DNA of 64,000 nt from Phycomyces blakesleeanus NRRL 1555(-) (Eukaryota > Mucoromycota > Mucoromycetes > Mucorales > Phycomycetaceae): positions 2,828,131-2,892,130 of the forward strand of contig NW_017265134.1 of the NCBI RefSeq assembly GCF_001638985.1. Reading direction: 5' to 3'. Of this stretch, positions 34,007-47,148 are shown one piece after another (positions within the stretch are counted from its first letter, which is position 1; every line of letters starts with the position of its first letter). The position numbers and the translations under genes are program-made. Below the pieces are notes generated by a model that saw only the letters and a list, made by a program, of their open reading frames with translations, was not told where the DNA came from and made no database searches.

Positions 34007-35667
34007 TTATTGTTGAGCATTAAAGAGAGCTTGAAACCGTCTTTCTTGTTCGATTCGCTTATTTACAAATTCAACCACATCTAAAGTCCACACTTCAGTC
34101 TACGTTTAACACTTTGATAGATCTTACCTTTTCCATACTCTTCTAACAGATCTACTCCCAAAGGAAGAGCTTCATGATCTCTAGCCTCGTTCTTGTTCAT
34201 ACAGACTGTGTTCAGGTATCCAAGGGGTTTACTAGTATCCCATCGCACTAAAGCTACACGATCCTGTGGTCCAGACAACACACTCTTACCCTGCCACATT
34301 TCTTCAAAAATATACCCTACGTCCTGAACTGACAATGGACATGACCTAGTATTTCATAATTAAATAAACATTGCAGTTTCATATTATTATTTCACATCTT
34401 ACTTGTTGTTGAATCTCACAGACTCTCGGGTCTCAAGATCACGAAGCATGCGGCTGTAGACTCCATCTCGTAGACGTGGCGAAGGGTCTTCGTAGGCACT
34501 AAAGTCTGACAGTCGGAGGATGATATATGTAGCAATGGCCATTCCATACTGACTGGTAATTGTACCCAAGGAAGGTAATACTCGGGTTGGAAAGTCGGGG
34601 AAGTGTTCAATTTTTTCTTCTGTTTTGGCATTAATTCAGTAAATGTACAAAGCCTTCTTTCTTTTTCAATACTATTTTTGATTCCTTACTATCTCCTGTG
34701 ATGTGCAGCGGCTTTTCAGTTGAGAATACTACAGGTACACCTCTGTCTACACCAAGCTGTCTTAAGCGACGTCTCACAGCACGGGACATGGGATCCTCTA
34801 ATGAATGCATGAGTTAATAAAGGATAATGGAAAAGAAAAAAGAAAGATTACCCATTGTATCACTAATATCGAGAATTGCGATGCGTGTCGGATCTGCTTT
34901 TCCACCAGCACTCATAGCACTGATAACCTTGATGCCTTTCTCATGACAGTACTTGATCAACTCTACCTTGTCTTCTACGCGGTCAAGTGTGTCCACCACA
35001 TAAGCCGGGTTACCTACCAAAATGTCTCAGCCTATTATTCCGGATATGCGTTGTTCAATTTACCCGCCAGGAGAATATACATGTTTTCTTTTGTCAATCT
35101 TTCCACTCTACAGTCTAGTCTTGCAAAGGGGGCTATGTTCTTAAAGTGCTTTTTGAGTACCAATGCCTTTGCCACACCAACATCTGCCGACTCGGCTACT
35201 GCATGGTGAGAGAGGCTACCCAGGGTGATGGGATTGGGATCAATAATACGCATGTGCTGAATCCCAGAGCGTAAGAGCATTAGTGCAGCCCAGGATCCTA
35301 CACTGCCAGCACCAACAATCACGATATGAGCTCGTTGGAGTTCTTTAACTTTGTCGTGACCGAGAAACGCGATATTACGAGCAAGTTGTTCATCAATCAA
35401 TGATTGGTCATGGATGTGGAAATTTGTTTCTGAACCATTGTCGACTATTCCAAATGCATTGAGCTTAGTCTGGGGAAGATTGATTGTCAAGAGATCATTT
35501 TTTAGATCGCGTGCTTTTGATTGTCGTTTGATTGCTTGGTAGCCAAGGATTGTAGAGGCAGTTAAGGCAGAAGCAGCTACGGCAGTAAGAGTGACCCTTG
35601 CGGCAGAAGGATTTCTGTCTATGAAATTTCCAACAAGGGTTCCAAATCGTTCGAAATATTCAGACAT
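34007..35667 (-). CDS. TCD1: E1-like tRNA threonylcarbamoyladenosine dehydratase
   Basis: Six exons on the minus strand: 35064-35667, 34852-35013, about 34691-34797, 34403-34619, 34128-34345, 34007-34080; about 460 residues (yeast Tcd1/Tcd2 430-450). The enzyme uses ATP to cyclise t6A at position 37 of ANN-decoding tRNAs; yeast members sit on the mitochondrial outer membrane. Residues about 20-45 form a membrane anchor (RVTLTAVAASALTASTILGY). EQLARNIAFLG and the nucleotide motif VGAGSVGSWAALML (about 115-128) are E1/MoeB-like. RIIDPNPITLGSLSHHA and DTLDRVEDK follow, then EDPMSRAVRRRL, VPVVFSTEKP and LVRWD. The start is the ATG before the anchor. Exon 3 boundaries may be off by one base. Minus-strand neighbours are unrelated. 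Confidence 0.88.
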
Positions 35668-38600
35668 TGTATAAAATGATTAAGAGAGTTTTTTTTTTCT
35701 TTTTTTTTCTTTTTTTCTTTCTTTTCTCTCTTTTTACTCTATATCTATCTTTCAATATTAGGTGTTTAAAAATAAAATTAAATCGCTTCTAAATATTGTG
35801 TTTTCAAAAAATAAATAAATTCTTAAGCTGTCAATATATTTTTCACAAACATTCTCCAATTAAATTCACAAAATATATTTCGTAACTCAAAAAGCACGCA
35901 CAAATAAATATGAGATATTATTGAACAAAATATCTAAAAAGTATATATATAAATTATTTGATTTTCTTTACAAAAGCCTAGCATTGACCTAAGCTCGTAT
36001 GGTTCTTTGCTGGTAAAGTATCTAAAGTTTTTTCATCTAGTATACATTAGGGAGTTTAACCAGCTCTCCACTCTTGATATTTCTATGTAGCAGTATGTTC
36101 TTCAGGTGCAAAAAATTGTAAGTGACATAATGCAAGTAAGTAAAAAAATACTGACAGTTTTTGCTGGTGGAGTATTCAAGAAAGTAGTGCTCATATCTTC
36201 CGCAATCATTCTTTTTCTTTCTCTTTGAGTGTACCTTATAGACCATGTGTACGTATAGTATTCTTTTGTAGAGCATCGTCTCACCTGACGGAAGTTTTCG
36301 CCATCACTTTAAGCAAGTGAAAACACCTGTTCTCAATTTGGGTCTATTACACACGAAGAAGCATCATTCAACTCTTCTTTTTTTTTCTATACATGATCAC
36401 TTAAAACTTCAATAATGCTATAATAACTGTTAAAGAGTAATGCTAAGCGCTCTATGATAATAACCACTGGTCTATCTATTTTGAGGCCATATTCATCTGG
36501 ATATATACGTTATACTGATTAAAAATAAATAAGTTAACATTAAATAAATACTGTGTACCTTTTCAAACTTCTTCATGACTTCATGTAGAGTATACAATTC
36601 TAGTCCAAATTTGAAACATTAGATGATATTGTTGCTTTATGCTGTGGCCAACTCGACACAAGCAGCAGTGACACAAAGACTATAGCCGTTTACCTTTTGT
36701 TTAATTCCATAATAAACATTGAATTGTTACGAGAAGCTTTCCAACTAATGTCGATAATTGTTTGGGAGGTGTTTTAGATTTGGCGTCTTTTTCGTAACCA
36801 ATTGTGTTATTCTGTACCAGCAGTTTTGAGTGAAAGACTTTTTACCAATAGGGCGATCAGAATTGACGATTATGTAATAATTTACAAATAACTGTGCACG
36901 TATGACTATGTTGCGAAAATGCTTACATACTTTTAGTACTTTGTCAACACTTATCTCTTTGGTACCTTTTCTCAATATTATCGCCGGCTTTATTTTTCTA
37001 GTCATTGTAGTAGTGTTTCCCAGCAAACCTTTCATTTCTTTAGCTTTTGTCAATTTATGGTTTGGACAGCTTTTTGACATTGAATTGTTATTGTCAGGCT
37101 GCTTGCAGCTTAAACAGACAATTCTGTTAGCATCTTGGTATTCGTCGGCTTACTTATACTTTGCTCACTTCGCAAGCTTTGTTCTATTATCTTGTTTGCG
37201 ACTGCGCTTTGTACTTGTACTAACTAACCAAATAATTCTCTGTTAGCATTCTCAATTTAAACAATTCCATAAACGATACCTTGTATTGAATTATTTTGAT
37301 ACTTCTTACATATACGACCTCTCTTTGTGTGATGGTCAAGTTTACCACAATCTTTGCCTTTGACTTTAGCTAGTATAGGTTAATATTCTGCTGTCCAACT
37401 CTAATAAATTTGTATCTTACTTTGTTCTTCGTGCCTTTTTTTTATCTATTTCAAACTCTCAAGAATATCATTAATTTTTTGTTTAAATATTGTGCAGTTT
37501 GAGGAACAAAAGGTTGAAAAAAGGAGAAGAATATCAAAGCATCTTCAACAGTGATTAAACTTTTAATTTATCTAAAGCCAAACACCACCACTTTAGTTAA
37601 AGAAAAGCCAACTTTTCCCAACAGCTCAATTTATCTTTTTCTTTAAATAAATTTTGAGAGCGTCTTTATCAATCAACTTTAAATTCTTGACAACTTTAAT
37701 CCAATTATCCAAAACTGGTGTCTTTTTATCTAAAACGAGGTAGACCGGTTGTCCCCAATGAGACAGGTTAAGAAAAGATAACCATACTATTCTAAGAAAG
37801 AAAAAAAAAAACTATTTGTCACAATTTATTTAAATATTTGATACTAAAACAAAAACAAACATAACCCATACAAAAATTGAAAACTTTGGTTCAAATAAAA
37901 TAGCAATAATTGCACTAGTTGTTTAGTATCTTTTTTCTTTACTTCATATACTGTATACTCATCTTCTAACATTTATGATAATACTTCTTTCTAAAGTTTC
38001 TTATATGTTTTTTATACTGTTATCAATTTAATTATTCACTACCCATTTGTACTATCAATTTGTCTAAATTTATGAAAGCCTTTCAAATTTCTATAACTGT
38101 CTTGATAGTTAAAAGTTATCTTGTGTGAATTCAATTGCTATATTGTGTGACATTCGATCCCTAACCTTAGCTACTTCTCCACTGTTTATTTCAATTGGGC
38201 ATACTATTGCCCTTAGAGCCCTTATAATCTAAAGTTTCCAAGATTTTCAAAGCTGCTAAATTCTTTGAATTATCTGATGTTTTTGATACAGTTAACGCTT
38301 TATTTAGAAGAAAAATAAATTTTTTATCCTTTTTTTTTTATTTAAATAGCAATTTAATTTTCAATGATTATTATACATTTTTCTTGGTTGCTGTGATTTA
38401 AGAAATAAAGTGAAAAAATTAGAAAATAGTTCAATTGCTATGTTAGAGAATGACATTAGATTCTTTTCAAAGGAAAACATATTCTAGTCAGTAAACTACT
38501 TCATTAATGCCTTTCAAAAAGACATTAAGACCTCTCTTTTAAATATCCAGCCAATTTAAGGAAGGTTCTTGCTACTTTGCTTGTCCCTATTGCTCATCTC

Positions 38601-39213
38601 AATTAGAAACAGAATTACAACGTAAGTTACCTGTACAAGAGTAATTCATTAACTTGTTTTAAAAATATAGACACCAAATATAAGTCATATGCAGAGAATT
38701 TCCCTTTCTTTCTAATAATATATATGATTCATAGTACTGGTATTAGGACAAAAAAGTAAAAGCGACATCGAACATTGTTTATTGATAGAGGTTTATTGCT
38801 TTTAATATACAAGAAAGAAAAATAATAAGACATTATAATGATATAGTAAAGTATCAGCATAGCTTGTAGTATTGAGTATATATAGTATGTATGGTGTAAG
38901 TGTATTAGAATACGAGTAGTAATGATTTGACAAAGTGCATGATGTTGCCATAGTAATTGATGGAATAAGTAATAATAGGATAGATAAATAAAGACTGAAA
39001 TAGGGGTTTTTACAACTTATAACAGAGGGGGAGAAGGTAAAATGGAGATGAGATTAATGGTGGAGTCTTTATACGTCCCGACTATGGAGCCATACTTCTT
39101 TTCGGTTGCTCTCTTCCAATCGTGTATATACTCGAGCCACCTTGTGTTACACTGTCACTTACTTATTTTACGTATCTCTAAGGTCGAAACGGAAACCAAT
39201 AGCTATCAACGCA
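35668..39213. other. Gene-poor AT-rich DNA
   Basis: No gene could be supported over 3.5 kb. T-rich tracts at 35690-35730 form the TCD1 5' flank. At 36745-37246 two open frames overlap on opposite strands; the minus one (111 codons, including VIRAQLFVNYYII) has a transposon-like flavour but no recognised motif. The remainder is AT-rich with A and T runs. Confidence 0.45.
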
Positions 39214-41094
39214 TCAATACCACTCACTCCCTTGAAGTCCCTTGACATTATAGCTTTGGAAACCTTTACAGCGTAAAAGAACATGTTCTTCAGTAAATTT
39301 ACTTTTCCAAAATTCGTCTGACATGTCGTCTTCTTGCGTTCGTTTCGATGCCGCGCTTAAATTATAAACCCTACTAATAGGCCGTAGAGGGTTTATATTT
39401 TTTAAGGCATGTTTTGTATCGTGTATATTTAACCATTTAAGAATACTGTTAGGCTCTGTGTATTTACGACCCAAGTAGAAATTAATCTGTGATCTTGAAG
39501 CCCTTTGATTTCCTCTCGTGAGACCAAGCGGTTGACCAGGTAGATTTTCAGGTGTTCTATCTATTTCTTCACTCTCTTGGTCAAGGATAAGATAGTCCAG
39601 CAAACGAGCTCTGGGACCTTTGGTGACGGACTTTTCGTATTTAGGTTCTGATGCCAAGAAGCTCACGTTAATAAATTGTAATACTCGGAAATCAGTGTAG
39701 GGCATGTCGATACGAATATTGTTTGATGAAGGGTAAAGGGGTCCACTGATACTAGAGCAATCTAATCGCATTTTCTTCAAATTCCTACACCGGTATGAAA
39801 GATATTTGTACAGAGATGGATTTGTTCTGGTATTCAAAAGTGTGATTGCTTGTAGCCCATGAGCATTTTCTAGAATTGATTCATAAACTTCTGTATTATT
39901 CAATCGATAGAGGTATTTGCATTTAAGCGTAAGTGTCTTCAATACTGGACATTGATTTAAAAGCGTGTCAAGAGAAATGTGTTTCGGTTCCATTACAAGG
40001 TTTAATGAAACAAGTCGAGGGCAAAAGTCAAATGTCACAGATATACCATCAATACTTGGATGTTCTTCAAAGACTTTACACGAAAAGCTTTCGATGGTCT
40101 TTGAACAAACGCTCATACTCTCTTCAAGGGAATTTTCTGGTTTCGGCCAACGATAGTAGTTCAAATGTACTTCATTCCACAGAGATTTGATAGGCACTTT
40201 GAGGATGTGCATTACTTTCCAGAATTTGGTGTCGGCTGGAACTCCTCTTATTCCTGTACCATTTAGCACAACTTTTTTGAGATGTGTAAAAGCTGTAGAA
40301 AGGGTGGAAAACACGACAAGTGCATTTTTCCAGCTCTCTTCAGAAGAGTTCTCCTTGTTCTCAACCCACTCGATGTATTGCAGGGATGGATATTTACACG
40401 CAAAGTAGAACAGCCAGTATGGTTTGGTGTATAGGATGTTAATATTCATCCGTTTAATTTTTTTTGCAGGCATCGTTGTCTTGATATCCTCCAGATCTCG
40501 TACATGGATCACAGAAAACAGAATATCCATTTTTAGACTTTCCAGTTCGGGAAAAAAACTATGAATTTTATCAAGGTCTTCCCATGTGTACGTTGATTTT
40601 GTACTAATGGGACCTCTAAGCGCCAAAGTTTTAAGATTAGGCAAGAGAGACAGAACCTGGAGGATACTAAATAGCTCTTTGTCTGAATCCACCTTCGGAA
40701 TGACGACATCGATATCCTCAAGAACATTCCAAAGGGTCCAATCGGTATCTTCACTGAATATGTTGGTGCTTAGCTGATACGAGCGAATATGGAGGCGCCT
40801 CAAGTTTCGAAAACGGTCTTGCAGAGCAAGAAGTTGAATATCAGTAATACAGAAACTGTCAGCAAGGTAAATTTCGTGTACATAGAAGCAAAGGCTGTGA
40901 GGACCAGCCGAATGGTAATAAAATTTGTCGAAATCTTCACTGTTGGTGAGATAAATATTATCCCACAATCTCTCCTGGAAGGGAGCTCTCCAAGATTTAC
41001 ACACTACAGAACATTTGCTTGCGCATTGTTTACTGATGTGCTTTGAGATGACACTGAGGACTTCAAAAGGTAATTCGGGCATAATTACAGGCAA
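39214..41094 (-). CDS. F-box / leucine-rich-repeat protein
   Basis: Intronless, 626 residues. The N-terminal F-box (residues about 6-50: LPFEVLSVISKHI ... CSVVCKSWRAPFQERLWDNIYL) would bind Skp1 in an SCF ubiquitin ligase. The rest consists of irregular leucine-rich repeats with LxxLxLxxN/C-type spacing (for example NLKTLALRG, CPVLKTLTLKC, CRNLKKMRLDCS, FRVLQFINVS) that would select a substrate. The target cannot be told. Two Met codons (1 and 5) are possible starts; both keep the F-box whole. The C-terminal 120 residues are polar and may be disordered. Lack of introns contrasts with every large neighbour and fits a recently expanded gene family. Confidence 0.88.
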   Translation of the reverse strand: MPVIMPELPFEVLSVISKHISKQCASKCSVVCKSWRAPFQERLWDNIYLTNSEDFDKFYYHSAGPHSLCFYVHEIYLADSFCITDIQLLALQDRFRNLRRLHIRSYQLSTNIFSEDTDWTLWNVLEDIDVVIPKVDSDKELFSILQVLSLLPNLKTLALRGPISTKSTYTWEDLDKIHSFFPELESLKMDILFSVIHVRDLEDIKTTMPAKKIKRMNINILYTKPYWLFYFACKYPSLQYIEWVENKENSSEESWKNALVVFSTLSTAFTHLKKVVLNGTGIRGVPADTKFWKVMHILKVPIKSLWNEVHLNYYRWPKPENSLEESMSVCSKTIESFSCKVFEEHPSIDGISVTFDFCPRLVSLNLVMEPKHISLDTLLNQCPVLKTLTLKCKYLYRLNNTEVYESILENAHGLQAITLLNTRTNPSLYKYLSYRCRNLKKMRLDCSSISGPLYPSSNNIRIDMPYTDFRVLQFINVSFLASEPKYEKSVTKGPRARLLDYLILDQESEEIDRTPENLPGQPLGLTRGNQRASRSQINFYLGRKYTEPNSILKWLNIHDTKHALKNINPLRPISRVYNLSAASKRTQEDDMSDEFWKSKFTEEHVLLRCKGFQSYNVKGLQGSEWY

Positions 41095-41866
41095 AGTAAA
41101 GATTCTCTGTCGTGATCTGGACCCAGCTTTTTAACTGAAAAATAAATAAATAGAGAAGGCGCAGCTTTGAAAACCATAGAAAAATAGTACTGCATTTTAT
41201 GATTGTACACTTTAGAAAAAAAATGTACAAAACATTACACAATGTTTGCTTGTGCACAATTCAAAAAATCTATGCACCCACTAAGATTTCTACAAATTAA
41301 GCTTCAAAAATTGCTTAAGGCTCTGAGTGATTATACCTTCCTTATAAGGGATGTAGACCACGAACAGAAAGATTCAAATCCAGGTTGCAAGATCTGAAGA
41401 TTTAGAAGGCGTAAGTATGGAGAATATTATATAAAAAAACAGTGCTATAATTATCTACTACATACTGCGGCAGCTATTCTAGTATAAAGCTATTTAAGAT
41501 ATCTACTTAAGATTAAGTCAAAGAAAGTATAGTTCACTCAGTTTATATAACAGCAGAATATTTAATAATTCTACCATATATATATTGTAGTGAAATACGT
41601 GTCAGATTTTCATTCAAAGATTCTTGTTGCAAGGCTCAGCATTTATTGGCATTTTTCAGCAAAAAACATTATTAATTATTGAAAATAAAATAAAATAATC
41701 CCACTATTTTTATTAATGCTTTGCACATAAATAATGAATTCTTGTGGCTATTTTCTGTTCAGATTTGAAGGGGTGTATTTTTATTTTTATTTTCATGTGT
41801 GAAACATTAGTTATAGTGTATATCAGAAAAAAATAATACAGAAAGATGTATATGGATATTGGCTCT
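41095..41866. other. Intergenic, no feature seen
   Basis: AT-rich spacer between the F-box gene 5' end and the 3' end of the deubiquitinase, both on the minus strand. No open frame with recognisable content. Confidence 0.5.
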
Positions 41867-44800
41867 TTATCGTACTGTTGATCGCACGTAGAATAGGTTG
41901 TAAGCTGCTCGACTCTGTTGTTTTTAATAATAATAATTATAAAAAGATAAATTAATTTGGTTTAAACACTTGTTTGTTCTGTATAGCTATATATATATAT
42001 ATTGGATAAACATACCATAACCTTGTCTTCATCACAGACAGAAAATCGAGTATCATCAAAATTATGCCATTGGTCTCTGTACTTGTTACGTACACACGCA
42101 GTATCTGAAGGAATAAACCAAAAATACATACAATAGTTAATTAGATCATCTCATTCACAAGTAATAGTATTACTTACAATGTCCGCCAGTAAGTGAGCCA
42201 TAGTGATTCTACATACATATGTACATAAATGCATTTAGTAATCATGTGATATAAAAAAAAGCATTACTTACAGATACAGCATACAAGTCATAATTGAATG
42301 ATGGTCTCTCCTGCGATGGATCTGTCATTGTACTAGGCACATATCCAGAAAGATCAAGTCCTCTAGAAGCATGTTTAATGAGTTTGTACGCATTATATTA
42401 AACTATACACGATTAACTTACTTTAGTGGATATGTAATCATGGTCTCTAATTTATCTCTAAAGGGTCCATCGAATGAGAAACGTTTCAAATGTATGAGAA
42501 GGACATCAGGAAGACGGGATAAAGTTAGGCTTTTTGTGGCACGACGACGTTTTTTACAAGTTGGGCAGTTCCTAAAACATATTATCTATTAGTTTTTCCT
42601 TTTCTTCTTCTTTTTGTCTAGACACACATGTGCATATGTATTTACCATGCATTGTCTTTTTCTAAAACTTCTTCTTTGACAAAATAATCCAGGCATTGGA
42701 AAAGAGATACACTTGGAGGGCCACTACGTTTAGCTGGTATTGGTAATGAAAGTGACATGAAGGTGTTATAGGTTGTAGATGTCTACATAAACGATTTTAA
42801 AATAAGCCAATACATCCATAATACTCAGAAATACATATATACTACTTACAGTATTGCATGACAAACATCTTAATCGACTTCGGTATTGTCCTTGGAAAAG
42901 AGTAACAATCAAACTAGCATTGCGAGCCAAGTATTTTTCCCATGCTATTCCACTGGCCTTCCAATCGGGTAACTTTTCAAAGGCGGCCTCTTCCTCTGGG
43001 CTTTCCAAAGTCGGTGATGGGCGCCTTATGACAGTATTAACATCTTCATGAAGACCATCGAGCAAGAAGTTTAAAAACTCTTGGGAATCTTGTTGCTCAG
43101 TACCAGAAAACTGGGGTGCAAATTTAATAAGGGATTTCTGATAGAAAATAGGAAACGAAAAGTTAGCTTATATTAAATTTCCTTTTCTTATTAAAACCTT
43201 GCGTGAACTGAGGAAATAAAGAAATAAAAGACTTACTCGGAATGTTACAGGAGATATAAAGTTGTAGTTGTCATTCCACATCACACTCAAAAGTTCAGCA
43301 AAGCTTTTTGCTAATACACCTCCTGTGCCCAGTGGGTTTTTGCCATTGATGTGATTTTTATAAGTTCCAGCTAAGATACAATTCTGTCAGTTATTGTTTA
43401 ACTTAACATATATACGTGTTTATAAACTCACAAATAAAATATCGCGCTAGTGGAATTGTTCCACTCAGGCACTGGATAATAGAGTTCATAAAACAAGTGT
43501 TTCCCAAGTTCTTTAGACCGGTTGTTCCAACCACAACGCCCAGCTGAGAAAATGAGCTATTGGATACTGGCGCTTGAGAGTGGGTAGTAATCACAGAAGG
43601 ATGAGGCCTAGTGAGACCAGCAGGTTTTACTGGCAAAACAGGAGGCATTTCAGTAGATTTTGGTGGACCAGTAGAAGGAACATTGTTTGGGAGTGTGCTA
43701 ACAAGGTGCGGTGGTGGAGCTGGTGGCGCAGTTGGGTAAGGTGGTTGGATGCGCGATGGAGGTGGAGGCAAAGGGTGTGAGGGCCTGTTGGTTTCTGGCG
43801 CGGCACCATAATGTGTAGTTGTAGTGTCAGTAAATCCATGAAATGGATTATCAATAAAGGTGTTCTGTCTTCGGAGACCAGTTGTTGGTTGAGTGGAGGA
43901 TGTGACTCGTTCATTGATCGAACTATTGGGATGAATTTTTGGATATCTGGTTTCAACCGATTCTTGTTTTGGAGTACTCGGGGACGAATTTCCTCCATAG
44001 CGCTCTGGCTGAGGCATACCCATAGGTGCCGAGTAGCTCAAAGAAGAGGAAGAGCCATTTTGGCTAAATATTCCTTGCAATGCTGGGCGTGCACCATCGA
44101 CCGGACGACTAGGAGAAGTGGTAGTACTATTTGCATAGTCGGGGAACTAGAAAAAAAAATCCATATTTTTATATAGTCAATATAAATTTGAGAAAGAAGA
44201 GAATCAGTTGTTAAATAAGAAAATAATTACATATTCGTAGGCTGTTTGGCGCACTTGGGGTGATCTTCTGTCATTATAATCCGAGCCTTTTCCAACCACA
44301 CTGTAAAGCCAATGCTCTTTAGGTTTACTATTTGATCTTTCTGATCTTGCTGAAGAAGGTTCTTCTTCCACCGAAGCTTCTGGATTAAAGCTATAAATCC
44401 CCTTTTCTCCTATTTTTTCTTGCCAGGCATCAAACCCACCAGCTAGAAGCATAGGTACTCTTCCGAGCTTTTTTGTGAATTCGAGTTGATAGATAGCCAA
44501 TTTCAAATTTCGTAGTGTTTCACTTTCATCATGTATTCCTTGGGAACTTTGGTCATAATACACAACTACATCAAATTTGTTGCGATGACTAAAGACATAC
44601 TGGTCTGACTCTGAATTGAGAATAAGAGATTCTTCAATTTTCATGGATGACACGCTAGAAACCGATTGGTACGATAAGTAAACCCAACTTTATACACCAA
44701 GAAAGACTTACTTTTTCTGCATGACCAAGGGCTCAAGTTGGACAACCCACTTGTGTTTTATGCATGCTCTACGGAATACATTGCGTGGCCGAACATCCAG

Positions 44801-45845
44801 CACCAAGACACTTGGCGGGTTGTCTCTCTTGGTAATCCAGTGAGCTAGTTCTCTGGGTTCAACCACCAATGAAAACGAAAATGCATAGTTTGTACGTGGA
44901 GGGAGTTGTAGGGTAAACTCGGAATACTCTTCGCCAGAATAAGAATCCGAACCACCAGAAATCTGAATAGGTTGATCTAAGGGAGGAGTTGGTATTTGAC
45001 GTGTAGGAAGTGGTCTGTAAGGCTCTGGTATTGGCATGGATATAGGAAGGGGGTTATCTACTGGTAACTTCGGAGGGACAGTGGAGCTGGGTTTGTGAGT
45101 TGGGACAGGCGGAAGACTGTCAAGCATGGATAGAGGTGAACTGGTGTGGGATGACCCACTGCTGTTATGTTTCCCGATTGTATTGTCGAGATCATCGGCG
45201 AGAGATGGAATATCAGGATACCTTTTTAGCACACTTTCGAGGTCTTCTTCATCGGCTACGGGTGCAAGACCTTCAAAATGAATGTTTAATTTTTTTTTAA
45301 TGCCCTCGAGCTTCACTATAAGAATGTTCGAAGCGCGCTAGTGCCAAGCATTGCCAAGTTAATATCATGTCACAAAGCAGACAAAAGGATTCGTACCGTC
45401 TCCAGTTTCTGGTAATCATCCCTATTATTGCCAGTATTGTATCCGGGTTTTTTGGGAAGAACCTCAATTGCAATGCTACATGATTACAATGAGCATCAAA
45501 GCGTACCTTGTAGGAAGAAAAGAAAAACTATATTTATATATTTATATATTTACTTGCAACCTCGTAGAAAGTACACATATGCAGCATCGAGAGATCCATT
45601 TGCTAATGCTCTTTCTCCCTATAAATTTAAATAAGTTATGAGTGGAAGCTTTTAATAGTAATGAGTATTTGTACCTGGTCAAATGTGGTGTTTGCAGAAT
45701 GTAACCAAGCTTTAATACTGTATGTTTTAATATCTGCTTTGTTCACTTCTGCTTTCTTTTTTAGTTCTTCAATGGAATTTGCGGGTGGTTGGATAGGAGA
45801 ATTCGGGAAGGAGTTGTTGTAGGGTGGGGATGCAGAGACGCTCAT
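41867..45845 (-). CDS. DOA4: Ubiquitin carboxyl-terminal hydrolase, Doa4/USP8 type
   Basis: Fourteen exons on the minus strand: 45675-45845, 45554-45618, 45397-45475, 44712-45310, 44231-44654, 43432-44146, 43237-43370, 42850-43137, 42646-42782, 42422-42571, 42272-42362, 42178-42208, 42016-42104, 41867-41914; 1,006 residues. It would remove ubiquitin from cargo at ESCRT-III on endosomes. Residues 1-105 form a USP8-type helical dimerisation/MIT-like domain ([33 protein letters not shown]). A rhodanese-like domain ([23 protein letters not shown]) follows, then a Pro/Ser-rich linker. The peptidase begins at [12 protein letters not shown] (catalytic Cys about 664). A zinc site (CLSC, CPTC) lies in the fingers, and [14 protein letters not shown] supplies His 961. 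The end [11 protein letters not shown] is typical. A longer start at 45971 would add a hydrophobic 42-residue leader and is less likely. Confidence 0.9.
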
Positions 45846-46536
45846 TAGTAGATTTAGATTTGTGAATACAGTACGTAATGCAGGTGATTCTAAGAAAGAG
45901 CTGAATAACAAAAAAATACTGTAAAATAGGAATAGTTTCCACCGTCTCGGAATTGATGGAACCATTTTCAAATCATAATGTCGCTACTTGAATAATACAC
46001 TATTCTGCCTTTTCATTAGAGTGCTTTTTAGGAAAGACATATAAATTGAGGATATACTGACAATAGCTTTAAAGTTCTTGATAGTAACATGGTGCTTTGA
46101 TCTTTAAAAAATATGGTCAAAACTTATATCTTATTTCCATATTTCTTCCTTAAAATTTTATCTTTCGCCTAATGATTTAAAAATACTTACCAATGATTGG
46201 TTAAAGTGAAGGTTTCCAGCTATTTATTTATACATGAATTATATGATACTGTTCTTATTTTACCTTGCTCTTTAATAAATACAGTACCTCCAGTGTCAAA
46301 TGGCGCTTTTTTAATAAGCCTTGCGTTTTTTAACTTCTCAATTGGTGCTTTTGTCTAGCCCACATTTGACTAGCCCAAATTGCGCTTTTGGAAATCTCAA
46401 GTTACATATCAATAATCATCAAAGTTCAAAACGATGAATATATGGTCTAAGAGAGATTTCATTTGCAGAAATTTATCAAGTAGGTCCACAGAATGGGAAC
46501 TAAGGTTCCTGTGAGCATATGTACACACCATCTTAA
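45846..46536. other. Intergenic
   Basis: 5' flank of the deubiquitinase, then AT-rich DNA with no recognisable gene. Confidence 0.45.
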
Positions 46537-46738
46537 GAGCCGGATTTGGACCCAATCGAACATGTTTGACATGCTCTAAAAGCCAATGTTCAAGAGAGAA
46601 AGGGTTCTATAAGTACCATCTAAGGATTTGAAGGATTGTATGCTCCAGGAAGGGGGTTAGCTTAACTCAAAGGGTCTTTACAATATTGTAGCAGGTACTC
46701 ATAATAGAGTTGCGTCCAAGCGACAATCAAATTTCGTA
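46537..46738 (+). pseudogene. Tc1/mariner transposase C-terminal relic
   Basis: In one frame the translation reads EPDLDPIEHV-stop-HALKANVQE, then in shifted frames KDCMLQE and AGTHNRVASK. This matches the end of Tc1-type DDE transposases, where the third acidic residue sits in S/PDLNPIEHVW. The Trp codon has become TGA, and at least two frameshifts are present, so the copy is dead. Confidence 0.7.
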
Positions 46739-46814
46739 GTGGCCACATAATATATTACTTTCTTCGTCTTCTAATTCATAAAATATATATACATATAAGA
46801 AAACGCTAATATTA

Positions 46815-47148
46815 GGGGGACGACATTTTCTGATGGGAAACAATGTTTTGATTTTATTGGACCACAAATTGCGACTTGCTGTTCGGTAGCGAATACTTAT
46901 ATCTGGTCCTTAAGGATCCATACTTATAATAATAAAAAATACTTTAATATAAGGCAGGATACTAGTTTTGGCCAAGTGTAAAAGCATCCTCTTAAATATG
47001 TAATGCTATATTTAAAGCTTTATATTACCTGCAATGAATTAACTGATATATAGAGAATAATAAAATAGTTACCTAACATCTTAATTCAAGTCATCATATT
47101 CTAATAGGAAATGCCGTACCCCACCCTGGAAACGTCGTGCCCTTCCCT
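46815..47148. mobile_element. Short inverted-repeat element (MITE-like)
   Basis: The left end GGGGGACGACATTTTC (46815) and the right end, whose complement is AGGGAAGGGCACGACGTTTCC (ending about 47148), form imperfect terminal inverted repeats. TA lies on each outer side (att-a / t-ta), as in Tc1-type insertions. It has about 330 bp and no coding capacity. Confidence 0.45.

Noticed and set aside
45846..45971. Hydrophobic 42-residue leader on the deubiquitinase
   Set aside because: Would make a cytosolic endosomal enzyme a membrane protein; the ATG at 45845 directly precedes the conserved domain. Not excluded.
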